Source of the DNA: UJ101 sp047975265
Lineage (GTDB): Bacteria > Bacteroidota > Bacteroidia > Flavobacteriales > UJ101
Length of the DNA: 64,000 nt
Reading direction: 5' to 3'
Assembly (NCBI GenBank): GCA_047975265.1
Contig: JBKEDE010000033.1
Coordinates: forward strand, 1-64,000
Below are positions 17,873 through 26,219 of this stretch, in pieces (within the stretch, counting starts at the first letter, position 1; the number at the start of each line of letters is the position of its first letter). The notes beneath the pieces are model-generated. The model was not told where the DNA came from and did not search any database. It was given only the letters and a program-made list of their open reading frames with translations. Position numbers and translations under genes: made by a program.

Positions 17873-18271
17873 GTGGAAAAATCAATAAAGGTCATATTAT
17901 TTGATGGAGTTTGTAATTTATGCAATGGTTATGTTCAATTTGTGATTAAACGAGACCGTGAAAAGATATTCAAATTTGCTTCTTTACAATCAGATTATGG
18001 GCAAGCTTTTCTTCAAAAATATAATTTAAATACAAAACAGTTTGATTCTATTATTTTGCAGGAAGAAAACACCTATTTTACAGAAAGTACAGCAGGACTA
18101 AAGATATTAAGTGAGTTAAAAGGTTTTGGATTTATACGTCTTTTTCTTTATTTACCTACGTTTTCACATAATTTTTTCTACAAATTAATTGCAAAAAATA
18201 GGTATAAACTTTTTGGTAAGACAGATTCATGTTGGATGCCTACCCCAGAGTTACAAGAACGTTTTCTGTAA
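17873..18271 (+). CDS. DCC-family thiol-disulfide oxidoreductase-like protein (DUF393)
   Basis: A 132-residue protein with the DCC signature: an N-terminal strand followed by DGVCNLCN (CxxC at about residues 15-18), then a basic segment (VIKRDREKIFKFASLQ). The start is GTG at 17873, because a stop lies directly upstream in frame and no early ATG exists. The family is predicted to have a thioredoxin-like fold; its substrates are not established. Its place right behind catalase suggests an oxidative-stress context, but co-transcription is only inferred. Confidence 0.85.
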   Translation: MEKSIKVILFDGVCNLCNGYVQFVIKRDREKIFKFASLQSDYGQAFLQKYNLNTKQFDSIILQEENTYFTESTAGLKILSELKGFGFIRLFLYLPTFSHNFFYKLIAKNRYKLFGKTDSCWMPTPELQERFL

Positions 18272-18333
18272 AAATAACGGTATGTAAAGTTAGGTTAAAA
18301 TAATTAACTTTGTAAAATAATAAAAAAGAGGGT

Positions 18334-19521
18334 TTGAAAAGAGTTGTAGTTGGTTTATCAGGAGGTGTAGATTCTAGTGTTGCGGCTTATTTATTAAAAG
18401 AGCAAGGGTATGATGTAATTGCTCTTTTTATGCGTAATTGGAACGATGCTTCCGTTACCTTAGAAGATGAGTGTCCATGGGTTGAAGATAGTGCAGATGC
18501 TATGTTGGTTGCTGAAAAATTAAAAATTCCTTTTCAGGTGATTGATTTGAGTGAACCCTATAAGAAACGTATTGTAGATTATATGTTTGCCGAGTATAAA
18601 AAAGGACGCACGCCCAATCCGGATATTTTATGCAATCGTGAAATAAAATTTGATGTTTTTTTGGAAACAGCACTAAAATTGGGTGCAGACTATATAGCAA
18701 CAGGGCATTATTGTCAAAAAGAAATTATAAAAAAAGAGGATAAAGAAATTTATCAGCTTAAAGTAGGTGCTGACCAAAATAAAGATCAGTCGTATTTTTT
18801 ATGCCAATTAAATCAATATCAATTGGGTAAAGCATTGTTTCCCATTGGGCATTTGGAAAAACCAAAAGTTCGTGAAATAGCTAAAACTCAGGATTTAATA
18901 ACAGCTGATAAAAAAGATTCTCAAGGTTTGTGTTTTATTGGTCATGTAAATCTTCCGCAGTTTTTACAACAAAAATTAAAATCCAAAGAAGGTGATATTG
19001 TTGAAATTTCCAAAGAATCAAAACTCTACCAAAAAGAAATCCCTCTATTGAAAACAAAAGAAGAAGAATTACATTATTTATCTACAGAAATAAGTTATAA
19101 AAAAGAATATGGAAAAATAGTAGGAAAACATCACGGAGCACATTATTTTACAAATGGTCAGCGAAAAGGTCTTGGAGTAGGAGGAACGGTAGAACCGTTG
19201 TTTGTCATAGAAGTAGATGTTGAAGAAAATATAGTCTATACAGGTCAAGGGCACAACCATGAAGGATTGTGGCGAAAGGTATTGTATATCTCTGATGATG
19301 AAGCTCATTGGATACGTGAAGATTTAAAAATAAAATGGAATAATAGTCTTGAAGTAAAAGCAAGAATACGTTATCGGCAACCTTTACAAAAGGCAAGGCT
19401 TTATCGTTTTAATCATGGTTATTATGTTGAATTTGAAAAAAAACAAGAAGCTATTACCGAAGGGCAATTTACAGCTTGTTATATTAATAATGAATTAATT
19501 TTTAGTGGCGTAATAAGTTAA
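18334..19521 (+). CDS. mnmA: tRNA-specific 2-thiouridylase
   Basis: Adds sulfur to C2 of U34 in tRNAs for Glu, Gln and Lys. Length 395. The start is a TTG at 18334 behind AAGAGGG, giving MKRVVVGLSGGVDSS with the PP-loop at residues 9-15. The first catalytic Cys is in NPDILCNREIKF and the persulfide-accepting Cys in SQGLCFIGH. The C-terminal beta-barrel domain is present (GQRKGLGVGG, IRYRQPLQKA). A TAACTTTG -7-type box is at 18305-18312, so it probably has its own promoter. Confidence 0.95.
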   Translation: MKRVVVGLSGGVDSSVAAYLLKEQGYDVIALFMRNWNDASVTLEDECPWVEDSADAMLVAEKLKIPFQVIDLSEPYKKRIVDYMFAEYKKGRTPNPDILCNREIKFDVFLETALKLGADYIATGHYCQKEIIKKEDKEIYQLKVGADQNKDQSYFLCQLNQYQLGKALFPIGHLEKPKVREIAKTQDLITADKKDSQGLCFIGHVNLPQFLQQKLKSKEGDIVEISKESKLYQKEIPLLKTKEEELHYLSTEISYKKEYGKIVGKHHGAHYFTNGQRKGLGVGGTVEPLFVIEVDVEENIVYTGQGHNHEGLWRKVLYISDDEAHWIREDLKIKWNNSLEVKARIRYRQPLQKARLYRFNHGYYVEFEKKQEAITEGQFTACYINNELIFSGVIS

Positions 19522-19592
19522 TTTAAATAGTTTAAATTAGAGAATGTAGCAGTATTTTGTTTAATTCACTAAAATAATAGAAATCCAGAATA

Positions 19593-19997
19593 TTACGAAA
19601 TAAGGAGTATCAAACCTATAATTAAGCCACCTAAGATAGGGAAAGTAATTAAATCTGAATTTAGTTTAGAAAAACGGCGATCTTTTATATTTTCAATATC
19701 TTTTTTTGCAAAGGAAACTGTTTTCTTTTCGTTGTCTTTTTTATGACCGTAAATACTGTCTTGATCTGCTTTTTTATAACGAATCTTATAAGAAGTTTTA
19801 TCAGTAAACACCTTATAATAAGCGTCTTCTTTTAAATCTTGTATGGCTTGGTCTTTGGTTAAAAGAACAGGTTTTTTCTTTGTTTTCTTTTCTTCCTTTT
19901 TGGTTTTGGTAATTTCTTCTTTTTTTTCCATTGGTTTATACACATAGCAGTTAGCTAATGATAAACTAAAAAAAAGAATAAAAAAACGAGGGTACAT
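19593..19997 (-). CDS. Small lysine-rich lipoprotein with a C-terminal membrane segment
   Basis: A 134-residue protein I do not recognise. It begins with a lipoprotein signal peptide (FFSLSLANC, Cys17), followed by a very Lys/Glu-rich linker (about residues 24-42). A soluble region follows (AIQDLKEDAYYKVFTDKTSYKIRYKKADQDSIYG), and the protein ends in a hydrophobic stretch ITFPILGGLIIGLILLIS. Having both a lipid anchor and a terminal membrane helix is unusual. It is convergent with mnmA; a weak AT-only hairpin (19519-19539) lies between them. Confidence 0.65.
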   Translation of the reverse strand: MYPRFFILFFSLSLANCYVYKPMEKKEEITKTKKEEKKTKKKPVLLTKDQAIQDLKEDAYYKVFTDKTSYKIRYKKADQDSIYGHKKDNEKKTVSFAKKDIENIKDRRFSKLNSDLITFPILGGLIIGLILLIS

Positions 19998-20123
19998 AAC
20001 TAAATATTTATAGCGAAAATAATTATTTTTTCTTACATTTTAAATTCTTTTGTAAGGCTTAAACAGCTTTTAAAAATTAATTTAACAAAAAATATGTATT
20101 TTTATCATGTGAAATGATTTTGT

Positions 20124-20891
20124 ATGACACATGGAATAATCAATTTAAGTGTAGTGCCCATTCGTAGTGAAGCAAGTGATAAAGCTGAAATGGTAACTCA
20201 GGGGCTTTTTGGAGAACTTTTTATAATATTAGAGATACACAAACCATGGATTCGGGTTAAAATGTTTGATGATTCTTACGAAGGCTGGTTAGATTACAAA
20301 CAGTTTTTACCTCTTTCTGAGGAAGATTTTATTCAATATAAACAAAGTTCAAACTATTTTTTAAAAGAGTATATTACTTTCGCATTTAATAAAAATAAAA
20401 TACCTGTAACACTTCCTTTAGGTGTTCGGCTTCCGTTTTACAAAAACAATCAATTTCAACTGGGAGAAATCTATCAAATAGAAGCTGAAATTATCTCAGA
20501 AATTCAGCCTAAAAGCCAAATTACAAAGTTATCACATTTATATTTGAATACGCCGTATTTGTGGGGAGGCAAAACAATTTTCGGTATCGATTGTTCCGGT
20601 TTTACACAGCAAGTTTATAAAATGTGTGGAACTTCAATCCCTCGTGATGCTTTTCAGCAAGCTGAGTTAGGAACTCCTTTAAGTTTTATTGAAGAGGCTG
20701 AACCCGGAGATTTAGCTTTTTTTGACAATGAAGAAGGGTGTATTACTCATGTCGGAATCATTTTAAGTGAAAACCGCATTATTCACGCTCACGGTAAAGT
20801 ACGAATAGATCATTTAGACCATTCCGGAATTTTTAATACAGAATTAAAAAAACATACACATAAACTTCGTGTTATAAAACGGATTATTTAA
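20124..20891 (+). CDS. NlpC/P60 (C40) cell-wall peptidase with SH3-like domains
   Basis: A gamma-D-glutamyl-diamino acid peptidase-like protein of 255 residues. The N-terminal 120 residues resemble bacterial SH3 wall-binding domains (SVVPIRSEASDKAEMVTQGLFGE; WIRVKMFDDSYEGWLDY). The catalytic domain has Cys157 (GIDCSGF), His209 (ITHVGI) and a third polar residue in IIHAHGK (His221 or His223). No signal peptide is visible from ATG 20124, which is odd for a wall enzyme but seen in other flavobacterial relatives. Likely role: trimming or recycling of peptidoglycan peptides. Confidence 0.88.
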   Translation: MTHGIINLSVVPIRSEASDKAEMVTQGLFGELFIILEIHKPWIRVKMFDDSYEGWLDYKQFLPLSEEDFIQYKQSSNYFLKEYITFAFNKNKIPVTLPLGVRLPFYKNNQFQLGEIYQIEAEIISEIQPKSQITKLSHLYLNTPYLWGGKTIFGIDCSGFTQQVYKMCGTSIPRDAFQQAELGTPLSFIEEAEPGDLAFFDNEEGCITHVGIILSENRIIHAHGKVRIDHLDHSGIFNTELKKHTHKLRVIKRII

Positions 20892-20933
20892 TTAATAGAA
20901 ATTTTCTATTTTAGGTAAAACAAAGAAACTAAT

Positions 20934-21380
20934 TTACAAATATTCAAAAATCTCTTCAAAAATCTCTCTATCAGCAAAGTGAAACAAAGATTCCCGTAAA
21001 GCATTTTCTGTACTGTCAGAACCGTGTACCGCATTTTCTCCCATATTGGAACCGTATAATTGACGAATTGTTCCTTCTGCGGCATCGGCAGGATTTGTGC
21101 TTCCTATCAAAGTTCTGAAATCCTCTACAGCATTATCTTTTTGTAATACAGCAACCACAATAGGTCCTGAGGTCATGAATTCTACAAGTTCTCCAAAAAA
21201 AGGACGTTCTTGGTGTACTTCATAAAAATTCTCAGCATCTTGTTTAGAAAATCGGGTTAATTTTAAGGCGATAATTTTAAATCCTGCCACTGAAATTTTT
21301 TCTAAAATTGCACCGATGTGCCCTTTACTAACGGCGTCAGGTTTAATCATGGTTAAGGTAAAATTTGTTTTACTTTTCAT
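20934..21380 (-). CDS. ndk: Nucleoside diphosphate kinase
   Basis: Transfers the gamma-phosphate between nucleoside triphosphates and diphosphates through a phospho-histidine. Length 148. The phosphorylated His119 lies in ENAVHGSDS; the N-terminal TLTMIKPDAV and the nucleotide-binding TNPADAAEGTIR are present. On its strand a TACCTTTG box (forward 21406-21413) lies 26 bases before the start codon. It is convergent with the NlpC gene, with a small inverted repeat (20894-20910) between them. Confidence 0.96.
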   Translation of the reverse strand: MKSKTNFTLTMIKPDAVSKGHIGAILEKISVAGFKIIALKLTRFSKQDAENFYEVHQERPFFGELVEFMTSGPIVVAVLQKDNAVEDFRTLIGSTNPADAAEGTIRQLYGSNMGENAVHGSDSTENALRESLFHFADREIFEEIFEYL

Positions 21381-21538
21381 TGTTTATATTTTTATCTCTT
21401 TTCGGCAAAGGTACAATAAAAGTTGTTTTATCATATTTAATTCAAAAGATTTAATACTAAGTAATATGATTTTTAAAGAAAATTTATTTTTTGCTTTTTC
21501 TTAATGCTAACCGTACTTATTTACTTAAATTTGCAGGG

Positions 21539-22555
21539 ATGAAAGAACTGAATATTGAAAAATTGCAGACTCTTTTAGCTACAAGAAAGAGAATCACCAT
21601 TTTACCACATAAAAATCCTGACGGAGATGCTTTAGGTTCTTCTTTGGCTTTATACGCTTCTTTGAAAGATCAACATGACGTTAAGATTATAGCTCCTAAT
21701 GATTTTCCACAGTTTTTAAAATGGTTGCCTTATAATGAAGTTATAGAAATATTTGAAGAAAGTTATAAGGGAGATATGCGACGTTTTATTCAAAATTCAG
21801 ATTTAATTTTCATACTTGATTTTAATGCGTTGCACCGTATTGATGAATTGGGTGATATTGTTCAAGATGCACAAGGACTGAAAATTATGATTGACCATCA
21901 TGAACAGCCGGAAGAGTTTGACATGATGTATTCAGACCCTTCAATGTCGGCAACTGCTGAAATGATGTATTATTTTTTAGAAAAATTAGTAGGGAAACAA
22001 TCATTTAATAAAGCTATAGCTACATGTTTATATACTGGAATTATGACCGATACAGGTTCTTTCCGTTATCCTTCAACCTCTGCCAATACGCACCGTGTAA
22101 TAGCTGATTTAATTGAGTTGGGAGCAGACAAAACACAAATTCATGGTAATGTATATGATTCAAATAGTATCAGCCGATTTAAATTAATTGGAAAAGCTCT
22201 GCAAAATTTAGTTGTATTTGAAGATTTAAAAACATCATACATCACATTGTCGTCAAAAGAATTACAAGAATGTAACTTTAAAAAAGGTGATACAGAAGGC
22301 ATTGTAAATTATGGATTGGCATTAAAAGGAATTGTATTTACAGCTATATTTATAGAGGATAAAGAAATGATTAAAATATCTTTACGTTCAAAAGGAAATT
22401 TTGATGTCAATCAATTTTCCAGAAAACATTTTAACGGAGGAGGGCATGTAAATGCTGCAGGAGGAAAATCAGAAGACTCTTTAGATAATACAGTAGCTAA
22501 TTTTAGAAAAATTCTCCCTCAGTATAAAGAATACTTATTAAAAACGATTTTATAA
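21539..22555 (+). CDS. DHH-family phosphoesterase (NrnA-like oligoribonuclease/pAp phosphatase)
   Basis: A 338-residue DHH/DHHA1 protein. Motifs seen: HKNPDGDALGSS (motif I), LDFNALHRI (motif II), MIDHHEQPEEF (the DHH motif) and the C-terminal substrate loop GGGHVNAAGG. Relatives degrade short RNA oligonucleotides and 3'-phosphoadenosine 5'-phosphate. The start ATG 21539 is preferred over an in-frame TTG at 21491; it follows a TAAATTTG box at 21526-21533, suggesting a very short leader. gldI begins at the base after its stop, so it heads an operon with the three PPIase genes. Confidence 0.85.
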   Translation: MKELNIEKLQTLLATRKRITILPHKNPDGDALGSSLALYASLKDQHDVKIIAPNDFPQFLKWLPYNEVIEIFEESYKGDMRRFIQNSDLIFILDFNALHRIDELGDIVQDAQGLKIMIDHHEQPEEFDMMYSDPSMSATAEMMYYFLEKLVGKQSFNKAIATCLYTGIMTDTGSFRYPSTSANTHRVIADLIELGADKTQIHGNVYDSNSISRFKLIGKALQNLVVFEDLKTSYITLSSKELQECNFKKGDTEGIVNYGLALKGIVFTAIFIEDKEMIKISLRSKGNFDVNQFSRKHFNGGGHVNAAGGKSEDSLDNTVANFRKILPQYKEYLLKTIL

Positions 22556-23077
22556 ATGAAAAACAGGTTTTTATATAGTTTAATAGTAATGCTGGTTGCG
22601 TGTTCTAAACCAACACCGCAAAGACCTGTTCAATATCATAAAATTACATTACAAGAATCTTTGGCAAAAGAAGATTTTGAATTGGATAAAGAAATCATAC
22701 AAGAATATATGGAACGGCATGATTCCATTCAATTTAAAAACAGTTTTAATGCTTTTTGGTGGGCATCGGTTGAAAAAAAAGAAGAGGCAAAACCGATAGA
22801 TTCTTCTGTACAAATTGATTATACTTATTCGGTTTATAATTTTAAAGACCAAGAGATTTATTCAAAAGATGATATTGGAATACAGTATGCCGTAATAGGA
22901 AAAACAAAGCAGATTCGTGCATTTACAGAGATTTTTAAAGAACTTTCCGAAGGTGAAAAAGCCATCTTATTAGTACCTTCGTTTTCAGCGTATGGTTTTT
23001 CAGGTGATGGTAATAAAATTGGTCCGGCACAACCCATCGTAATAAAATTAGAAATTATACAATTAAAAGAATTATAA
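22556..23077 (+). CDS. gldI: Gliding-motility-associated FKBP lipoprotein GldI
   Basis: A 173-residue lipoprotein (IVMLVACS, Cys16) with one FKBP-type peptidyl-prolyl isomerase domain at about residues 75-173 (VQIDYTYSVYNFKDQEIYSK, LSEGEKAILLVPSFSAYG, PIVIKLEIIQL). GldI is essential for gliding in Flavobacterium and is thought to fold envelope components of the motility and type IX secretion machinery. It begins one base after the stop of the DHH gene and is followed three bases later by a lipoprotein PPIase. The name rests on architecture and context, so a general FKBP lipoprotein is the alternative. Confidence 0.82.
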   Translation: MKNRFLYSLIVMLVACSKPTPQRPVQYHKITLQESLAKEDFELDKEIIQEYMERHDSIQFKNSFNAFWWASVEKKEEAKPIDSSVQIDYTYSVYNFKDQEIYSKDDIGIQYAVIGKTKQIRAFTEIFKELSEGEKAILLVPSFSAYGFSGDGNKIGPAQPIVIKLEIIQLKEL

Positions 23078-23080
23078 AAA

Positions 23081-24217
23081 ATGAAAAAAATTATCAGTTT
23101 ATTATCCTTTCTTTTAATCACTTCATGTGGTTCAAATATGGATTTAGATAAAGAAACATACAATAGTTTGGAAGACGGTTTGTATGCCTACATGATAACC
23201 AATAAAGGAAATATGGTTATTAAATTAGAAGAAAAAAAAGCACCTGTAACCGTAGCCAATTTTGTTGGGTTAGCTGAGGGAGTTATTAAAAATAAAGCGA
23301 AAGCAAATGGAATCCCTTTTTATGATGGATTAACTTTTCATCGTGTAATTGATAAATTTATGATTCAGGGAGGCGATCCGGATGGCACAGGACAAGGTGG
23401 ACCCGGGTATTCTTTTCCTGATGAGTTTGATCCATCATTAAGACATGATAAGAAAGGAACTTTATCAATGGCGAATAGCGGACCTAATACCAACGGTTCA
23501 CAATTTTTTATTACCGATACAGCTACTTTTCATTTGAATGGTCGTCATTCAGTATTCGGACATGTTGTCAAAGGGTTGGAAACCATCGATTCGATAGATG
23601 GAGTAAAAACCAAAATGGGCGATATGCCGGAAGAATCTGTAATCATTGAAAAAGTGGAAATAATACGAAAAGGAGAAGAAGCAAAAGCCTTTGATGCAAA
23701 AAAAGTATTTGAAGCAAGAGATTCTGCCGCTATGGTTGAAAAAGCCAAAGCAGTAGGGGGAGAAATACAAAAAGAAACCGAGAATAAAATTCAACAAGAA
23801 CGTGAAAAAATAATGACAGAGATGAGAGCTAAAGCTGAAAAGCAAAAACAAGAGTTTTTAGCAACAAAAGAAGCTCTGTTGAAGAATGCTCAATCAACAC
23901 CATCAGGATTAAAATACGTAATAGAAAAAGAAGGTACAGGTGAACCTTATAAAAAAGGAGATGTAGCACGAGTTCATTATAATCTGTTTTTAGAAGACGG
24001 AACTAAAATTGATTCATCGTATGATAGAGGTAAACCCATTTCTTTTCCGGTTGGTGAAGGAAATGTTATTAAGGGATGGGATGAAGCGTTGACAACGTTT
24101 AGAAAAGGTTCTAAAGTAAAATTAATCATACCTCCTAATTTAGGTTATGGAGATAGGCAGACGGGACCCATAAAACCCAATTCAACATTATACTTTGATA
24201 TAGAAATTATGGAATAA
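23081..24217 (+). CDS. Exported cyclophilin-FKBP fusion peptidyl-prolyl isomerase (lipoprotein)
   Basis: 378 residues with a lipoprotein signal (SFLLITSC, Cys16). The cyclophilin domain covers about residues 33-205, with FHRVIDKFMIQGGDP, the GSQFFIT motif and HSVFGHV. A charged coiled-coil linker (about 210-270, KETENKIQQEREK, RAKAEKQKQEF) leads to an FKBP domain at about 275-378 (DVARVHYNLFLEDGTKIDSS, KGWDEALTTF, LGYGDRQTGP). Both folds catalyse proline isomerisation, so this is a double folding catalyst in the periplasm or at a membrane. A hairpin terminator follows at 24232-24257. Confidence 0.93.
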   Translation: MKKIISLLSFLLITSCGSNMDLDKETYNSLEDGLYAYMITNKGNMVIKLEEKKAPVTVANFVGLAEGVIKNKAKANGIPFYDGLTFHRVIDKFMIQGGDPDGTGQGGPGYSFPDEFDPSLRHDKKGTLSMANSGPNTNGSQFFITDTATFHLNGRHSVFGHVVKGLETIDSIDGVKTKMGDMPEESVIIEKVEIIRKGEEAKAFDAKKVFEARDSAAMVEKAKAVGGEIQKETENKIQQEREKIMTEMRAKAEKQKQEFLATKEALLKNAQSTPSGLKYVIEKEGTGEPYKKGDVARVHYNLFLEDGTKIDSSYDRGKPISFPVGEGNVIKGWDEALTTFRKGSKVKLIIPPNLGYGDRQTGPIKPNSTLYFDIEIME

Positions 24218-24231
24218 TCTATAAAATACAG

Positions 24232-24260
24232 AAATCCCGAAAATCTATTCGGGATTTTTT
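24232..24260 (+). terminator. Rho-independent terminator after the first PPIase fusion
   Basis: A perfect 10-bp stem (AAATCCCGAA, 24232-24241; loop 24242-24247; partner 24248-24257) followed by a T run. It closes the DHH-gldI-PPIase transcript and would separate the next PPIase gene. Confidence 0.85.
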
Positions 24261-24303
24261 ATACCTTGCATTTTTATTTATAATTTATTAAAAAATCAAT
24301 ATA

Positions 24304-25257
24304 ATGAAAGACGGAATTTATGCTAAAATTTCAACCGATAGAGGAAATATAATACTGAATTTAGAACATCAAAAAACCCCTATTACGGTAGCTAATTTTG
24401 TTGGATTAGCTGAAGGGAAAATAAAAAATACAGCCAAAACAGAAGGAACTCCATATTATGACGGATTAACTTTTCATCGAGTAATTTCAGTAAAAAATGG
24501 TGATGATCAAGATTTTATGATTCAAGGAGGAGACCCAACAGGTACAGGTGCAGGAGGTCCCGGATACAATTTTGATGACGAAATTCATCCTGATTTAAAA
24601 CATGATAGTCCCGGAATTTTATCAATGGCTAATGCCGGTATCGGCACAAATGGGTCTCAGTTTTTTATTACACATGTAGCAACACCATGGTTAGATGGAA
24701 AGCATACGGTTTTTGGCAAAGTTGTAGAAGGACAAGAAGTTGTAAATAAATCTCTTACGGGTGATATAATGAATAAAGTAGAGATTATTCGTGTAGGAAA
24801 AGAAGCTGAAAAGTTTGATGCAGTTGCCATTTTTGAAAAAGCAGATGAATTAAAAGTACAAAAAGAGGCTGAAGCGAAAAGAAAGGCGGAAGAAGAACTT
24901 GAAAAAATTTCAAAAGGATTTGAAAAAACATCATCAGGTCTCCGTTATCGTATTACCAAAACCAATGATGGAATACCTGCTGAAAAAAATAAAATCGTTT
25001 CGGTTCATTATACAGGCAAATTAACAAATGGTCAGGTATTTGATTCTTCGCTTCAACGTAACGAACCTATAGAATTTCCGTTAGGCATTGGTCATGTAAT
25101 CCCGGGTTGGGACGAAGGAATTCAGTTGTTGAAAGTAGGAGAAAAAGCTACATTTATTATCCCATCAGATTTAGCTTATGGTTCGAAGGGTGCAGGGGGA
25201 ATTATTCCTCCAAATGCGGTACTAATTTTTGATGTGGAATTACTAGGTGTAAAGTAA
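24304..25257 (+). CDS. Cytoplasmic cyclophilin-FKBP fusion peptidyl-prolyl isomerase
   Basis: 317 residues with no signal peptide, otherwise the same layout as the gene before it. Cyclophilin occupies about residues 1-165 (LTFHRVI, DFMIQGGDPTG, GSQFFIT, HTVFGKV). A shorter charged linker runs at about 180-205 (EAEAKRKAEEELEKI). The FKBP domain is at about 210-317 (VSVHYTGKLTNGQVFDSS, PGWDEGIQLL, AYGSKGAGGIIPPNA). It is clearly a paralogue of the lipoprotein version, so a duplication gave one exported and one cytoplasmic enzyme. Directly after its stop the sequence changes to relic DNA. Confidence 0.93.
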   Translation: MKDGIYAKISTDRGNIILNLEHQKTPITVANFVGLAEGKIKNTAKTEGTPYYDGLTFHRVISVKNGDDQDFMIQGGDPTGTGAGGPGYNFDDEIHPDLKHDSPGILSMANAGIGTNGSQFFITHVATPWLDGKHTVFGKVVEGQEVVNKSLTGDIMNKVEIIRVGKEAEKFDAVAIFEKADELKVQKEAEAKRKAEEELEKISKGFEKTSSGLRYRITKTNDGIPAEKNKIVSVHYTGKLTNGQVFDSSLQRNEPIEFPLGIGHVIPGWDEGIQLLKVGEKATFIIPSDLAYGSKGAGGIIPPNAVLIFDVELLGVK

Positions 25258-25457
25258 ATGTACATGAAACAAAATGGAGTCAATATTTCGAATTCTTTGG
25301 GTGCAACGATTTCAGTATTAGCGTTAACGCCAAGTGGAGTGGGACAAGGGATTGCGATGGTAGTAATGGTATTATTTTATATACGATAGGTAAAGACATT
25401 GGACAACACATTACCGAAGGCTATAGTGGGTACATAAGAAAACAAGAAAAGTTTTAA
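25258..25457 (+). pseudogene. 3' fragment of an unidentified secreted-type gene, frame-broken
   Basis: Starts at the base after the PPIase stop. One frame gives ISNSLGATISVLALTPSGVGQG and then fails; the neighbouring frame carries on as DGSNGIILYTIGKDIGQ and HITEGYSGYIRKQEKF to a TAA at 25455-25457. Gly/Ser/Thr-rich tails like this occur at the C-termini of Rhs-type toxins, and a lipoprotein gene overlaps its stop codon, as toxin and immunity genes often do. There is no start codon, so this is a truncated relic joined to the housekeeping gene. The toxin assignment is an inference. Confidence 0.45.
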
Positions 25458-25744
25458 TGATGAATTGGTTGTATTTTATTATGAGTTTATTTTTATTTTC
25501 TTGCACATCTGATAAAAAAATAGATGGTATTAATTCAATATCTTTAATGTTCTACCCATCAGGAACAGAGGAAAATATTAGATATTTATTATAATTGAAA
25601 TCTGATACCCTTATTTTTAAAAATCATGAACCAAGAAATAATAAAGACCAAAAAGAGAAATTAGTCATACTAAATAAAGAAGAATTATATAAAATTAATA
25701 TGTTATGTGATAATATGACTAAAAAACAAGATGTAAGCCAATGA
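25457..25744 (+). pseudogene. Lipoprotein gene with one in-frame stop codon
   Basis: ATG at 25457 overlaps the preceding stop by one base. A lipoprotein signal (YFIMSLFLFSC) is followed by 29 residues and a TAA at 25592-25594. The same frame then continues without interruption for 49 more codons (LKSDTLIFKNHEPRNN, KEKLVILNKEELYKIN) to TGA 25742-25744. A single nonsense change therefore split a protein of about 95 residues. Small lipoproteins overlapping the end of a toxin gene are often immunity proteins; that role is inferred from position. Confidence 0.6.
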
Positions 25745-26200
25745 GACGTATAGGAATAATATTATTATCAACCTTATTTATGAGTTGTAATAATCCAGAG
25801 AAGAAACCCAATATAACTGTAGAGCAATCTATGAATCAACCTTCAAAGTTTATATGAACTAAAAAGTTTAGTATTAAATAAAGGAGACATAAAAGCATAT
25901 AATGAATTAAGTACAGCTTACCTTGACGAATCCAATTCAGAGGAGTTTTTGCTTTATGCAATAATAATGGCAAATAAGTTTGATTATCCGCAGGCTTACT
26001 TTGATGTATATAGTTGCTTGGTCAATGTATTTTATTCTGACATTACTAAGATTGATGAAAGTACAGCAACCCTTGCGATTACCTATTTAGAAAATGCAGC
26101 TAAAAAAGGACACGAGCAAGCCCAAGAAATGGTAAAAGAATTTTCAATAAATGACAAAATCCTTGATAAAAGGAAGTTAGTGATAGAAATGTACAACTAA
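25741..26200 (+). pseudogene. Lipoprotein with a Sel1-like segment, frameshifted
   Basis: ATG at 25741 overlaps the previous TGA (ATGA). The frame encodes a lipoprotein signal (GIILLSTLFMSC, Cys15) and stops at codon 39. From about 25851 another frame is open to 26200 and continues sensibly (YELKSLVLNKGDIKAYNEL, then AIIMANKFDYPQAYFDVY and LAITYLENAAKKGHEQAQEMV). The last segment resembles a Sel1/TPR repeat. One indel at 25850-25860 would restore a protein of about 150 residues. It completes a run of overlapping, co-oriented secreted genes that are all broken. Confidence 0.6.
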
Positions 26201-26219
26201 ATCACATAATAGACTGCAA

